A stretch of DNA of 54,422 bases from Oscillospiraceae bacterium (lineage in GTDB: Bacteria; Bacillota; Clostridia; Oscillospirales; Ruminococcaceae), in the NCBI GenBank assembly GCA_017435565.1, contig JAFSEU010000018.1, positions 1 to 54,422 of the forward strand, in the 5' to 3' direction. The notes beneath the pieces are model-generated. The model saw only the letters and a list, made by a program, of their open reading frames with translations, was not told where the DNA came from and did not search any database. The translations under genes and the position numbers were made by a program. This document shows, one piece after another, positions 1 to 7,497 of the stretch (positions within the stretch are counted from its first letter, which is position 1; the number at the start of each line of letters is the position of its first letter).

Positions 1-9
1 CTAAAAAAA

Positions 10-157
10 GACAGCCGCACGTGAGCGGCTGCCTGTAATTGTAATGCGGTGTCAAATCTTCAGTGATCCCTTTTAGGGATGAAGCCTGTATTAGCCCCTT
101 ATAGGGGCTGTGCAAGCCACCAGTTCAACTGGTGGTCTTGATTTTTTTAAAAAAATC
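10..157. repeat. Cluster of short perfect hairpins, possible remnant end of an IS200/IS605-like element
   Basis: Four hairpins follow each other: CAGCCGC/GCGGCTG (12-31), ATCCC-TTTT-AGGGAT (about 66-80), AGCCCC-TTAT-AGGGGCT (about 94-110) and CCACCAG-TTCAA-CTGGTGG (117-135). A perfect 18-nt AT palindrome lies at 140-157. On the minus strand the first hairpin is followed by seven U, like an intrinsic terminator. Serial short hairpins with tetraloops resemble the subterminal ends of IS200/IS605 or TnpB-type elements; that assignment is inference. No transposase gene lies in the window. Confidence 0.4.
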
Positions 158-159
158 AC

Positions 160-188
160 TTGACAAATTGAAAATGCGGTGCTATACT
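160..188 (+). promoter_or_regulatory. SigA-type promoter of the trpB T-box transcript
   Basis: TTGACA at 160-165 and TATACT at 183-188 are separated by 17 nt. The start of transcription would fall around 195, directly before the T-box leader. Confidence 0.8.
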
Positions 189-194
189 GTAAAA

Positions 195-494
195 AAGATA
201 AACCGTTGAAGCGGGGATAAAGGTAGCTATGCTCGGACAGAGAGCCCGTGGTGCTGGAAATCGGGTCGAACGCAGGTTATCAAATGGGCCGCTGAGGGCG
301 CAGTCAAATGTATAATGTGTTTATACAGAGTACTCTGCGACGTGAGGACATACGTCAGTTGTCGGGGATATGATGGTATCCTGCAAAGTGCGCAGTCTGT
401 TTTGCAGCTGCGAATCAAGGTGGCACCGCGGATAATGCTTTTATTCGTCCTTGACAGAGATTATCTATATTTCTGTCAGGGGCTTTTTATTTTT
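195..494 (+). promoter_or_regulatory. T-box riboswitch, tryptophan-specific
   Basis: The conserved T-box sequence AAGGTGGCACCGCGG is at 417-431. It precedes a terminator with stem 449-458/472-481 and the U-rich run 484-494. Stem I carries the usual AGAGAG and GGTGCTGGAAA elements (about 239-260). The specifier loop has TGG at 285-287, followed by the typical GCCGCTGAGGG. A Trp specifier fits the downstream trpB: uncharged tRNA-Trp should favour the antiterminator and switch the gene on. Confidence 0.9.
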
Positions 495-638
495 AAGGCC
501 TTTGCGGATAGTGAGTTCAAAAGGGGCTAAGATTTATGCTTATGACGAAACGATGGCGATGCTGTAATTAAGCTTACAAAGCGTAATTGACAGAGTATTT
601 GGTTATAAAACATTTTATATTTTTTGGAGGAATTTATT

Positions 639-1856
639 ATGATGTACAACGGAATTGATTTTGATACCTATTTTAAAAACTATCCCGATGAAAACGGTTA
701 TTTCGGAAAATACGGCGGATGCTATATTGAAGAAAAACTGAAAAAGGCAATGCAGGAGATTACCGATGCTTATTTTACAATCTGCAAGTCAAGCAAGTTT
801 ATCGGCGACCTTCGCAGAATCAGAAAGGAATTTCAGGGCAGACCCACTCCTATTTCACATCTTGAGCGTCTTTCAAACAGCCTCGGAAATGTTCAGCTTT
901 ATGTAAAACGTGAGGATTTGAACCATTCGGGCGCTCATAAGCTCAATCACTGTATGGGTGAGGCTCTGCTTGCAAAATATATGGGCAAGAAAAAGGTTAT
1001 TGCCGAAACAGGCGCAGGTCAGCATGGTGTTGCGCTTGCAACTGCCGCTGCATATTTCGGACTTGAATGCGATATTTATATGGGTTCTGTCGATATCAAA
1101 AAGCAGGCGCCGAATGTCGCAAGAATGAAGATTTTGGGCGCGAATGTTGTTGAAGTAACTCACGGTCTTGCAACCCTTAAAGAAGCGGTTGATGCCGCGT
1201 TTGAAGCATATTCAAAGGAATATAAGGACTGCATTTACTGTATCGGTTCAGTTCTCGGACCGCACCCCTTCCCTTTGATGGTTCGTGATTTTCAGAGCGT
1301 TGTCGGAATTGAAGCAAGGGAGCAGTTTCTTGAAATGACAGGCGAATTGCCCGATGCGGTTGTTGCCTGCGTCGGCGGTGGTTCAAACGCAATGGGTATG
1401 TTCTCGGGCTTTGTCAATGACCCTGTGGATATTTACGGTGTTGAGCCTCTGGGCAGGGGAACAACTCTCGGCGACCACGCAGCAAGCCTTAAATACGGAA
1501 CAGAGGGCGTTATGCACGGATTTAACAGTATTATGCTCAAGGATGAAAACGGCGAGCCTGCTCCTGTATATTCAGTTGCAAGCGGATTGGATTATCCCTC
1601 TTCAGGCCCTGAGCACGCATTTTTGCACGACCTCGGAAGAGTCAAGTATGATGTTGTTGACGACGAAGAAACAATTGACGCTTTCTTCACACTCTCCAAA
1701 ATGGAGGGCATTATTCCCGCAATCGAAAGCTCGCATGCAGTTGCGTATGCAATGAAGCTTGCTAAGCAGATGGGAAGAGGCTCAATTCTTATCAATCTCT
1801 CAGGGCGCGGCGATAAGGATATGGATTATATCATTGAGAAATACGGCATCAGATAA
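639..1856 (+). CDS. trpB: Tryptophan synthase beta chain (orphan)
   Basis: This PLP enzyme condenses indole with L-serine to give tryptophan. The protein is 405 residues from ATG 639, chosen because GGAGG at 626-630 gives proper spacing; an upstream in-frame TTG at 624 overlaps that site. The PLP lysine is Lys101 in GAHKLNH, the catalytic loop AETGAGQHG follows, and GGGSNAMG is the phosphate-binding loop. The canonical motif reads HKINN, so the Asn-to-His change beside the lysine neighbourhood is a small deviation. No trpA or other trp gene is adjacent and a terminator follows, so the gene is a monocistron under a Trp T-box. That suggests indole salvage or a distant trp operon elsewhere in the genome. 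Confidence 0.93.
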   Translation: MMYNGIDFDTYFKNYPDENGYFGKYGGCYIEEKLKKAMQEITDAYFTICKSSKFIGDLRRIRKEFQGRPTPISHLERLSNSLGNVQLYVKREDLNHSGAHKLNHCMGEALLAKYMGKKKVIAETGAGQHGVALATAAAYFGLECDIYMGSVDIKKQAPNVARMKILGANVVEVTHGLATLKEAVDAAFEAYSKEYKDCIYCIGSVLGPHPFPLMVRDFQSVVGIEAREQFLEMTGELPDAVVACVGGGSNAMGMFSGFVNDPVDIYGVEPLGRGTTLGDHAASLKYGTEGVMHGFNSIMLKDENGEPAPVYSVASGLDYPSSGPEHAFLHDLGRVKYDVVDDEETIDAFFTLSKMEGIIPAIESSHAVAYAMKLAKQMGRGSILINLSGRGDKDMDYIIEKYGIR

Positions 1857-1902
1857 AAAATCACACGAGCGCACTCTTATAAATGGAGCAGACATAAAAA
1901 AC

Positions 1903-1938
1903 ATAACCCGTGAAGAACTTCTTCGCGGGTTATTTTAA
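1903..1938 (+). terminator. Terminator after trpB
   Basis: A 13-bp stem (1903-1915 with 1920-1932, including one G-T pair) has an AACTT-type loop and is followed by TTTTAATATT. The U tract is modest. Confidence 0.7.
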
Positions 1939-2053
1939 TATTATGGATAAATCGGAGGTTAACTTGTCAGCTCAGCCCCTGTGTGAGTATCTCGAATATA
2001 TGAATATTGTTGACTTAAAAAGTAAACAAAGATGTAAGTTTTGCACAATTGTA

Positions 2054-2082
2054 TTGTCAAGGAAACAAATTTGTGTTAAAAT
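2054..2082 (+). promoter_or_regulatory. Promoter of the alanine symporter gene
   Basis: TTGTCA (2054-2059), a 17-nt spacer and TAAAAT (2077-2082) lie about 33 nt before the TTG start. Confidence 0.65.
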
Positions 2083-2114
2083 AATAACAATCTTTTTGCG
2101 CGGAAGGTATTGCT

Positions 2115-3521
2115 TTGGACAGAATAAATGAAGTTATAGAAAAAATTGATAATCTGGTTTGGGGAATACCGTTGATAGTCCTGATAATTTCAACGGGAAT
2201 TTATCTTACAATCAGGCTGAAGGGGCTGCAGATTCGCCGTCTTCCTTTGGCGCTTAAATATATGGTGAAAAATGAGGAAGGCGGAAAAGGCGAGGTTTCA
2301 AGCTTCGGTGCGCTATGCACATCGCTTTCCGCAACAATCGGTACGGGGAATATTGTCGGTGTTGCGACGGCTGTCGGAGTTCTCAGCGGCGGACCCGGAG
2401 CTCTTTTCTGGATGTGGGTCGCCGCATTTTTCGGAATGGCTACCAAATACACCGAAGGCTTTTTGGCGATAAAGTACCGGACAATTGACGAAAACGGTCA
2501 TGTTCTCGGCGGACCTTTTTACTACATAGAAAACGGAATGGGCAAAAAGTGGCGCCCACTGGCGAAGATTTTTGCGTTTTTCGGTGCCTGCGTCGGGCTT
2601 TTCGGAATCGGAACATTCTCACAGGTAAACGGAATTTCATCCGCTGTTGTAGGATTTTTTGATCCTGATATGAAAAATACCGTTTCGCTTTTTGGAAATG
2701 ATTATTCGATCGTAACTGTCATTACCGGCATTGTGATTACACTTTGTGCCGGGCTTGTAATTATCGGTGGAATAAAGCGTATTTCTAAGGTTTCGGAAAT
2801 AGTTGTGCCGTTTATGGCAATCGTTTATATAATAGCCTGCGTTTCTCTCATCCTGATCAACATTGATAAGCTGCCCGCTGCTGTTGTTACAGTTGTTGAA
2901 AGCGCTTTTGGGCTTCGTGCCGCGGCAGGCGGAATCGGAGCGTCTGTTGCTGTTGCGATTCAGAAGGGTGTTGCAAGGGGAATCTTTTCTAATGAGGCAG
3001 GTCTTGGATCGGCGCCGATTGCCGCCGCGGCAGCACAGACTAAGGACCCTGTAAGGCAGGGGCTTGTATCAATGACAGGAACATTTATTGACACAATCGT
3101 TATCTGCACGATGACGGGGCTTTGTATCGTTATGATGGGCTCGTGGCAGAATGAAGCGCTTGAGGGTGTTGCGGTAACGGTTGACGCATATCAGAAGGGA
3201 CTTGCGTTTATGCCATCGCAGGTAAGCTCGTTTGTGCTTATGGTGTGTCTGGTGTTCTTTGCTTTCACTACAATTCTCGGCTGGAATTATTACGGTGAAC
3301 GCTGCCTTGAATATCTTACAAACCGCAACCTGAAGGTTGTGAAGGCATACCGTTTCCTTTATATCGCCGCCGTATTCATCGGCCCGTATATGACCGTGGC
3401 TGCTGTGTGGATGATTGCGGATATTTTCAACGGCCTTATGGCAATTCCAAATATAATAGCCCTTATATATTTAAGCGGTATTGTTACAAAAGAAACATCT
3501 GAGTATTTTAAAAAGAAATAA
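2115..3521 (+). CDS. Alanine/glycine:cation symporter (AGCS family)
   Basis: This polytopic membrane protein (468 residues) imports alanine or glycine with Na+. Family hallmarks are the N-terminal TIGTGNIVGVATA segment (residues 74-86) and the central SNEAGLGSAP-(A)n-QTKDPV segment (around residues 292-310). About ten hydrophobic helices are visible. The start is a TTG at 2115 with GGAAGG at 2102-2107 upstream; the next Met is residue 50, inside the conserved region, so TTG is the only sensible start. The gene has its own promoter and a strong bidirectional terminator after it. Length is normal for the family. Substrate choice between Ala and Gly cannot be read from the sequence. Confidence 0.92.
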   Translation: MDRINEVIEKIDNLVWGIPLIVLIISTGIYLTIRLKGLQIRRLPLALKYMVKNEEGGKGEVSSFGALCTSLSATIGTGNIVGVATAVGVLSGGPGALFWMWVAAFFGMATKYTEGFLAIKYRTIDENGHVLGGPFYYIENGMGKKWRPLAKIFAFFGACVGLFGIGTFSQVNGISSAVVGFFDPDMKNTVSLFGNDYSIVTVITGIVITLCAGLVIIGGIKRISKVSEIVVPFMAIVYIIACVSLILINIDKLPAAVVTVVESAFGLRAAAGGIGASVAVAIQKGVARGIFSNEAGLGSAPIAAAAAQTKDPVRQGLVSMTGTFIDTIVICTMTGLCIVMMGSWQNEALEGVAVTVDAYQKGLAFMPSQVSSFVLMVCLVFFAFTTILGWNYYGERCLEYLTNRNLKVVKAYRFLYIAAVFIGPYMTVAAVWMIADIFNGLMAIPNIIALIYLSGIVTKETSEYFKKK

Positions 3522-3534
3522 CGGAGAATAACAA

Positions 3535-3576
3535 AAAACGCCTTCGGAAGTATGATAAAGCTTCCGAAGGCGTTTT
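3535..3576. terminator. Bidirectional terminator between the symporter and GH43 genes
   Basis: A perfect 16-bp stem (AAAACGCCTTCGGAAG with its complement) has a 10-nt loop. A-tracts and T-tracts at the two ends serve the convergent genes on both strands. Confidence 0.92.
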
Positions 3577-3580
3577 GGTT

Positions 3581-5059
3581 TTATGAATTGTATTCGCATC
3601 TGAACTGTGTGAATTCCGCTGTTGATTTGCCCTGAGCAAACAGACCGAATACAACTCCCGTAAAGGGACTGCTGATTTCGCTGGAAAGGTATTTTGCCAT
3701 TCCGTATCCGAGCTCGGAGCGTTTTTTGTTTTCAATTACCGCAAATTTATAATTGAAGTTGTCAAACACAATTTCGAGCTCAGCTTCATTCGATTCAAGC
3801 TGCAGGGTGTTTTCAATGTGCCTGATATTTCCGATATTAAGCTTCAGAACTGCGTTATATCCGTTTTCGCTTTCTGAAAGCATAATATCATAATGCTCGT
3901 GCTCACACATATATACTGTAATTCCCGCAATGCCGCCGCTTAATCTGAGCCTGCAGCTTAATTTTCCGCAAAAATCTCTCTGGCGCAGGGCGACAAATGT
4001 GGGCGAGGCAGTATCATCAATAGTGATATCGGTGCCTTTGAGGGTGAATTTATCATTTGAAAGCTCGTAATTTTCGTCATGCCTGTCCCTTAAAAAGCAC
4101 CAGTCGATATCAGACTTTGTGTTGTCAAATGTAAAAATATTCTGAAAATACTGCTCAAAGCTGCCGTTGATTTCGTAGAATTCTTCGGTAGTGCCGCCGT
4201 TTTCTGCATAGAACCAACCGTTTTCATCAAATTTTACAGGGGTGAGAAAAACCTCTCTGCCGAGATAATGATAGGGCATCCACATATGCATCTGTCGGAA
4301 TCCCAAGCTTAATATATACCAATTGCCTTTTTGGTCGCTTATCAAATCGCCGTGACCGATGCCCTGAATGATATAAGGTGCTTTGTTTTTGTTTGTGAGC
4401 ACAGGGTTTAAAGCGTAGCCTTCAAACGGGCCCCATATGCTTTTGCCCCTTGCGTATGTAATCATATGCCCGTATTCGGTTCCGCCTTCCGCCGCCATAA
4501 GATAGTAAAAATCGCCGATTTTATAAAGGTGAGGGCTTTCAAGATATCTGCCGCCCGTACCGTTCCATATGCAGCGGCTTTCGCTCAGCTTTTTTCCTGT
4601 TCTGATATCAATTTCGCACTGAACAACGCCGTTTTTGCCGTAATCATCCGTGCCGTTGCTCATAAAATATGCCCTTTCGTCTTCAAAATAAAGTGAAGGG
4701 TCGATTCCATCCTGATCGACAAATACAGGCTCTGACCATTCGGAATTTATGTCATCGGTATAGACATAGAAATTCTTGTGCAGAGTATCGTTTGTCGTGA
4801 CCATATAGAATCTGCCGTTATTGTATCTTATCGTCGGCGCAAAAACTCCGCCGCTGTCGGGTACACCTTTAAGTTCAATCTGGCTGTGCCTTGTGAGGAT
4901 GTGACCTATCTGCTTCCAGTTGACAAGGTCTTCGCTTTCAAACAGGGGAACGCCCGGAAAATACTGAAAGCTGCTCGTTACCATATAAAATTTTCCGTTG
5001 GCAAAACATACCGAAGGGTCGGGATAAAAACCTCTTACAATCGGATTTCTGTATTTCAT
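3581..5059 (-). CDS. Glycoside hydrolase family 43 (beta-xylosidase / alpha-L-arabinofuranosidase type)
   Basis: The 492-residue enzyme has no signal peptide and so probably acts in the cytoplasm on imported xylo-oligosaccharides or arabinosides. An N-terminal five-bladed propeller of GH43 is followed by a C-terminal beta-sandwich of the kind found in GH43 xylosidases. The three expected acids are present: Asp14 (YPDPS, general base), Asp120 (DGIDPS, pKa modulator) and Glu174 (LESPHLY, general acid). The start at 5059 was preferred over an upstream Met at 5098 because GAGGAG sits 9 nt before it and the family begins at the YRNPI motif. Upstream lies the terminator hairpin of the tRNA-Arg array, and no clear promoter of its own was found. 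Confidence 0.9.
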   Translation of the reverse strand: MKYRNPIVRGFYPDPSVCFANGKFYMVTSSFQYFPGVPLFESEDLVNWKQIGHILTRHSQIELKGVPDSGGVFAPTIRYNNGRFYMVTTNDTLHKNFYVYTDDINSEWSEPVFVDQDGIDPSLYFEDERAYFMSNGTDDYGKNGVVQCEIDIRTGKKLSESRCIWNGTGGRYLESPHLYKIGDFYYLMAAEGGTEYGHMITYARGKSIWGPFEGYALNPVLTNKNKAPYIIQGIGHGDLISDQKGNWYILSLGFRQMHMWMPYHYLGREVFLTPVKFDENGWFYAENGGTTEEFYEINGSFEQYFQNIFTFDNTKSDIDWCFLRDRHDENYELSNDKFTLKGTDITIDDTASPTFVALRQRDFCGKLSCRLRLSGGIAGITVYMCEHEHYDIMLSESENGYNAVLKLNIGNIRHIENTLQLESNEAELEIVFDNFNYKFAVIENKKRSELGYGMAKYLSSEISSPFTGVVFGLFAQGKSTAEFTQFRCEYNS

Positions 5060-5083
5060 AATGTGTTGCTCCTCAGATGAGTA

Positions 5084-5120
5084 AAAAATAAACGACAATC
5101 TTTTTGTGAATTGTCGTTTT
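5084..5120 (-). terminator. Terminator-like hairpin downstream of the tRNA-Arg array
   Basis: On the minus strand AAACGACAA pairs with TTGTCGTTT (plus coordinates about 5090-5119), followed by TTTATTTTTT. It ends the tRNA transcription unit and lies only about 25 nt before the GH43 start codon, so it could act as an attenuator for that gene. Confidence 0.65.
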
Positions 5121-5142
5121 TAGCGAAAAAAATGATTTTGAC

Positions 5143-5294
5143 GGAAGAATACCGCCGATTGACTACAATTGGCACCCTTAAGTTCGGAATCGAACCTACA
5201 ACCAGCCCTTTTCGAGGGGCTTGTTAATGCGAGCGTCAAGCGAGCAAAAAGGTTCTGGCGCGTAAGCGACAGGTTCCTATATCCATTTAACTAT
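5143..5294 (-). repeat. Degenerate tRNA-Arg-derived repeat unit, copy 1
   Basis: This copy of the tRNA-Arg unit at 5451-5556 carries a 53-nt insertion (5227-5279) within the D-arm region. The D-stem halves, anticodon stem and 3' CCA are recognisable. However, the anticodon loop has 8 nt, the T-stem is broken and the acceptor halves no longer pair. It is therefore a tRNA-like remnant and not a working tRNA. It differs from copy 2 at only three positions. Confidence 0.85.
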
Positions 5295-5450
5295 CGGCGG
5301 AAGAATACCGCCGATTGACTACAATTGGCACCCTTAAGTTCGGAATCGAACCTACAACCAGCCCTTTTCGAGGGGTTTGTTAATGCGAGCGTCAAGCGAG
5401 CATAAAGGTTCTGGCGCGTAAGCGACAGGTTCTTATATCCATTTAACTAT
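5295..5450 (-). repeat. Degenerate tRNA-Arg-derived repeat unit, copy 2
   Basis: This 156-nt tandem copy has the same 53-nt D-arm insertion (5383-5435) and the same anticodon-loop and T-arm changes as copy 1. The near-identity of copies 1 and 2 points to recent amplification of an already altered unit. Each unit begins with the CGGCGG-AAGAATA-CCGCCG hairpin. Confidence 0.85.
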
Positions 5451-5481
5451 CGGCGGAAGAATACCGCCGATTGACTACAAT

Positions 5482-5556
5482 TGGCACCCCCAGTAGGAAT
5501 CGAACCTACAACTAGCCCTTAGGAGGGGCTTGTTATATCCATTTAACTATAGGGGC
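5482..5556 (-). tRNA. tRNA-Arg (anticodon CCT)
   Basis: The cloverleaf reads on the minus strand from G at 5556. The acceptor GCCCCTA pairs with TGGGGGT, the D-stem is GTTA/TAAC, and the anticodon arm AGCCC-CTCCTAA-GGGCT has anticodon CCT. The T-arm is GTAGG-TTCGATT-CCTAC, with discriminator G and an encoded CCA at 5484-5482. It reads AGG codons. It is the promoter-proximal, intact member of a three-unit tandem array. Confidence 0.93.
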
Positions 5557-5567
5557 ATTACCGATAC

Positions 5568-5596
5568 ATTATATCACAGCAATTCGCAAAAATCAA
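5568..5596 (-). promoter_or_regulatory. Promoter of the tRNA-Arg array
   Basis: On the minus strand, TTGATT (5596-5591), a 17-nt spacer ending in TGTGA and TATAAT (5573-5568) lie 11 nt before the tRNA. Confidence 0.85.
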
Positions 5597-5608
5597 GTCT
5601 TTTGAAAA

Positions 5609-5643
5609 ATAATTGCCGAAAAGCGCTGTTTACGCTTTTCGGC
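5609..5643 (-). terminator. Terminator after the 60-residue gene
   Basis: An 11-bp perfect stem (GCCGAAAAGCG with its complement, 5615-5625/5633-5643) has a 7-nt loop and is followed on the minus strand by AATTATTTTTC. Confidence 0.8.
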
Positions 5644-5648
5644 AAAAA

Positions 5649-5831
5649 TTATAACACATCGTCTTTATAAGGGTTTGTAAAATTATACATTTCCTTATAC
5701 GCTTCAAGCTCGTCATCGTCCTCGACTCCCGCGGGAATAAGCCCCGTGCAGTCGCCCGAAGAACAGGCTGGATACAGGTCGATATCCTTGCTGTGATTCT
5801 TTCTGTGGGGATATGGTGTTTTATCGTTCAT
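5649..5831 (-). CDS. Small hypothetical protein, 60 residues
   Basis: I do not recognise a characterised family. The start at 5831 follows AAAGGAGG (5846-5839). The protein is acidic at the C-terminus and His/Lys-rich at the N-terminus. It has a central CSSGDCTGLIP motif with two cysteines five apart, then a Glu/Asp-rich helix and a Tyr-rich end. It has no signal peptide or membrane segment. Codon use and RBS look real, and similar short proteins with a CTGLIP-type motif are, to my recollection, widespread in Clostridia. It is the last gene after trmB and the esterase, separated from them by a terminator hairpin that includes its own Shine-Dalgarno (see the separate entry). Confidence 0.7.
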   Translation of the reverse strand: MNDKTPYPHRKNHSKDIDLYPACSSGDCTGLIPAGVEDDDELEAYKEMYNFTNPYKDDVL

Positions 5832-5878
5832 AAAAAAGCCTCCTTTGTGCAAGAATATTTTGCACAAAGAAGGGCTTT
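5832..5878 (-). promoter_or_regulatory. Terminator hairpin that sequesters the RBS of the 60-residue gene
   Basis: On the minus strand AAAGCCCTTCTTTGTGCAA pairs with TTGCACAAAGGAGGCTTT around a short AT loop (one bulge, one mismatch). It is followed by TTTTTTA and then ATG. The right arm contains the AAAGGAGG Shine-Dalgarno. The element is a good intrinsic terminator for the esterase transcript and, if read through, hides the ribosome binding site of the next gene. Confidence 0.75.
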
Positions 5879-5897
5879 GATATGCATAGACATAAAT

Positions 5898-6725
5898 TTA
5901 TTTGGACTTTATCCATCTTACGGATTCATCAAACCATTTTGCGTTTACAGGGTTGATGTGTCCGTCGTAGCTTGATGTTACGTCATCGTGCAGCGAACCA
6001 CCGTGACCGCCCCAAGGGTAAATGTGGCATTCAAACGGAATCTGGTTTTCAGAAAGCGCTTTTGTAAAATCAATTGTGTTCATCACGGGAACGCAGCCGT
6101 CATCTGCGCAATGCCAGATAAATACAGGCGGTGTTGCATCGCTTACCTGCTTTTCCAACGAAACCTCACAAAGCTCAGCTTCGGTCGGGTTTTCGCCGAT
6201 GATGTTGATTATTGAGCCGTCGTGTCTGTACTTGCCCGATGTGATTACGGGATATGAAAGAACGGCACCGTTGGGCTTGTGAATGTCTTGTGAGCCGACA
6301 ATTTCCGTTACATATGGCTTGTTCCAGTTGACAGCCAATGATGCGGCAAGATGACCGCCCGCCGAAAATCCGCAGATGTTGATGTTGTCGGGATTGATAT
6401 CCCAATCCTTGGCGTGTTCTCTTACAATTTTCATTGCAAAAGCGGCTTCGAGAAGGGCGGTAGGATATTTTTTGCTGCAGATGCTGTAGCGCAGAACAAA
6501 AGCGTGAATGCCAAAAGCGGCATAGCGCATTGCGACGTAGTCTGCCTCTCTGTCGGACAAGAATTCATATCCGCCGCCGGGGCAGATGATGATTGCCGGT
6601 CTGTTTCTTGTGCCGATTTCGTTTGAAACATCAACAAGAAATGCTTTTAATGTCGGCTTGCAGCCATCGGCAGAAAGATTTGCTTTTTCATAGGGTATGT
6701 CAAGCGTAAAATCAATAATACTCAT
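5898..6725 (-). CDS. Alpha/beta hydrolase, acetyl-xylan-esterase-like
   Basis: The 275-residue serine hydrolase has a likely triad Ser121 (GFSAGG), Asp208/Asp209 (HCADDG) and His241 (GGHGG). An oxyanion-hole type CPGGGY is at residues 48-53. There is no signal peptide, so it is probably cytoplasmic. Proteins of this kind (BD-FAE/AxeA1-like) deacetylate xylo-oligosaccharides, and the nearby GH43 and secreted xylanase make that plausible here, though the substrate is inference. The ATG overlaps the trmB stop (6722-6725), so the two genes are translationally coupled. A strong terminator follows within 20 nt of the stop. Confidence 0.82.
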   Translation of the reverse strand: MSIIDFTLDIPYEKANLSADGCKPTLKAFLVDVSNEIGTRNRPAIIICPGGGYEFLSDREADYVAMRYAAFGIHAFVLRYSICSKKYPTALLEAAFAMKIVREHAKDWDINPDNINICGFSAGGHLAASLAVNWNKPYVTEIVGSQDIHKPNGAVLSYPVITSGKYRHDGSIINIIGENPTEAELCEVSLEKQVSDATPPVFIWHCADDGCVPVMNTIDFTKALSENQIPFECHIYPWGGHGGSLHDDVTSSYDGHINPVNAKWFDESVRWIKSK

Positions 6726-7429
6726 TTGTTTTCACTCCTGTATTCTATATTTTTCTGATATTGCTCATATGTGATATCAACAGGCTTTGCAATAAGAAAT
6801 TTAATGCTTTTGCCCATTTCAACAAACATTTTTTCGTGTTCAGTCACGACGCTTTGCGTAAAATCTGTCGAATGAAGGTCGTAGGTTTTGTAGGTGACTT
6901 CAAAGCCTGTTTGCTCAAAATACTTCAGACTCTCTTTGAAAAGGTCGTCATCATCGGTTTTGAACCAGATTTCGCCATTTAAGAATTCACGGTATTTCAT
7001 CAGATAACGGTGATATGTAAGTCTGCGCTTTTTGTGTGTGTTTCTCGGCCATGGGTTGCAGAAATTTATATAAATTCTTTCCGCTGTATCGTTTTTGTCA
7101 AAAACCTCGTCGATTTTATCTATATTATAAACAAACAGCCTCACATTATCAACGCTTCTTTCCTGTGCTTTGAAGGCCTCTTCGGTTTTGCGCTTTGCAA
7201 GGGCAAGCATTTCGGGCTTGATATCAATTGCAATATAGTTTATGTCGGGGTTCAAAATAGCCGATTTTGAAACAAATCCGCCCTTGCCGCAGCCAAGCTC
7301 AATATGAAGCGGCAATTGGCTGTTTTTGAAAATTGATTTCCATTTGCCTTTGAATTCACAAGGATTCTGCACACAAAAGGGGCATGCGGCTATTTCGGGG
7401 CGTGCCCAGGGTTTTCTTCTTATTCTCAA
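6722..7429 (-). CDS. trmB: tRNA (guanine-N7)-methyltransferase
   Basis: TrmB makes m7G46 in tRNAs using S-adenosylmethionine. The protein is 235 residues from a TTG start at 7429. The longer GTG at 7438 abuts the Shine-Dalgarno GAGGA (7443-7439), whereas TTG has 9-nt spacing and gives the usual family N-terminus MRIRRKPWAR. The SAM loop ELGCGKGGF and the INFCNPWPRNTH motif are clear. The latter has Asn where FSDPWP is commonest. TTG initiation and the 4-bp overlap with the esterase gene suggest low, coupled expression. A functional link to the esterase is not apparent. Confidence 0.93.
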   Translation of the reverse strand: MRIRRKPWARPEIAACPFCVQNPCEFKGKWKSIFKNSQLPLHIELGCGKGGFVSKSAILNPDINYIAIDIKPEMLALAKRKTEEAFKAQERSVDNVRLFVYNIDKIDEVFDKNDTAERIYINFCNPWPRNTHKKRRLTYHRYLMKYREFLNGEIWFKTDDDDLFKESLKYFEQTGFEVTYKTYDLHSTDFTQSVVTEHEKMFVEMGKSIKFLIAKPVDITYEQYQKNIEYRSENK

Positions 7430-7447
7430 AAAAATCACTCCTCAATA

Positions 7448-7484
7448 TATGGTAAAAGGGCAGTAAACTGCATGATTACTGCCC
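7448..7484 (-). terminator. Terminator after prs
   Basis: GGGCAGTAA (7458-7466) pairs with TTACTGCCC (7476-7484) across a 9-nt loop, followed on the minus strand by a short CTTTTACC tract. Confidence 0.7.
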
Positions 7485-7497
7485 GTATATTTTATGT

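Noticed and set aside
227..530. Short open frames on both strands in the leader before trpB
   Set aside because: They lie within the T-box riboswitch.
1910..2131. 73-codon frame between trpB and the symporter gene
   Set aside because: It runs through the trpB terminator and the next promoter.
5143..5556. Three similar tandem units taken as a possible CRISPR array
   Set aside because: Units are 100-156 nt and contiguous, contain tRNA arms, and have no repeat-spacer alternation; no cas genes are present.
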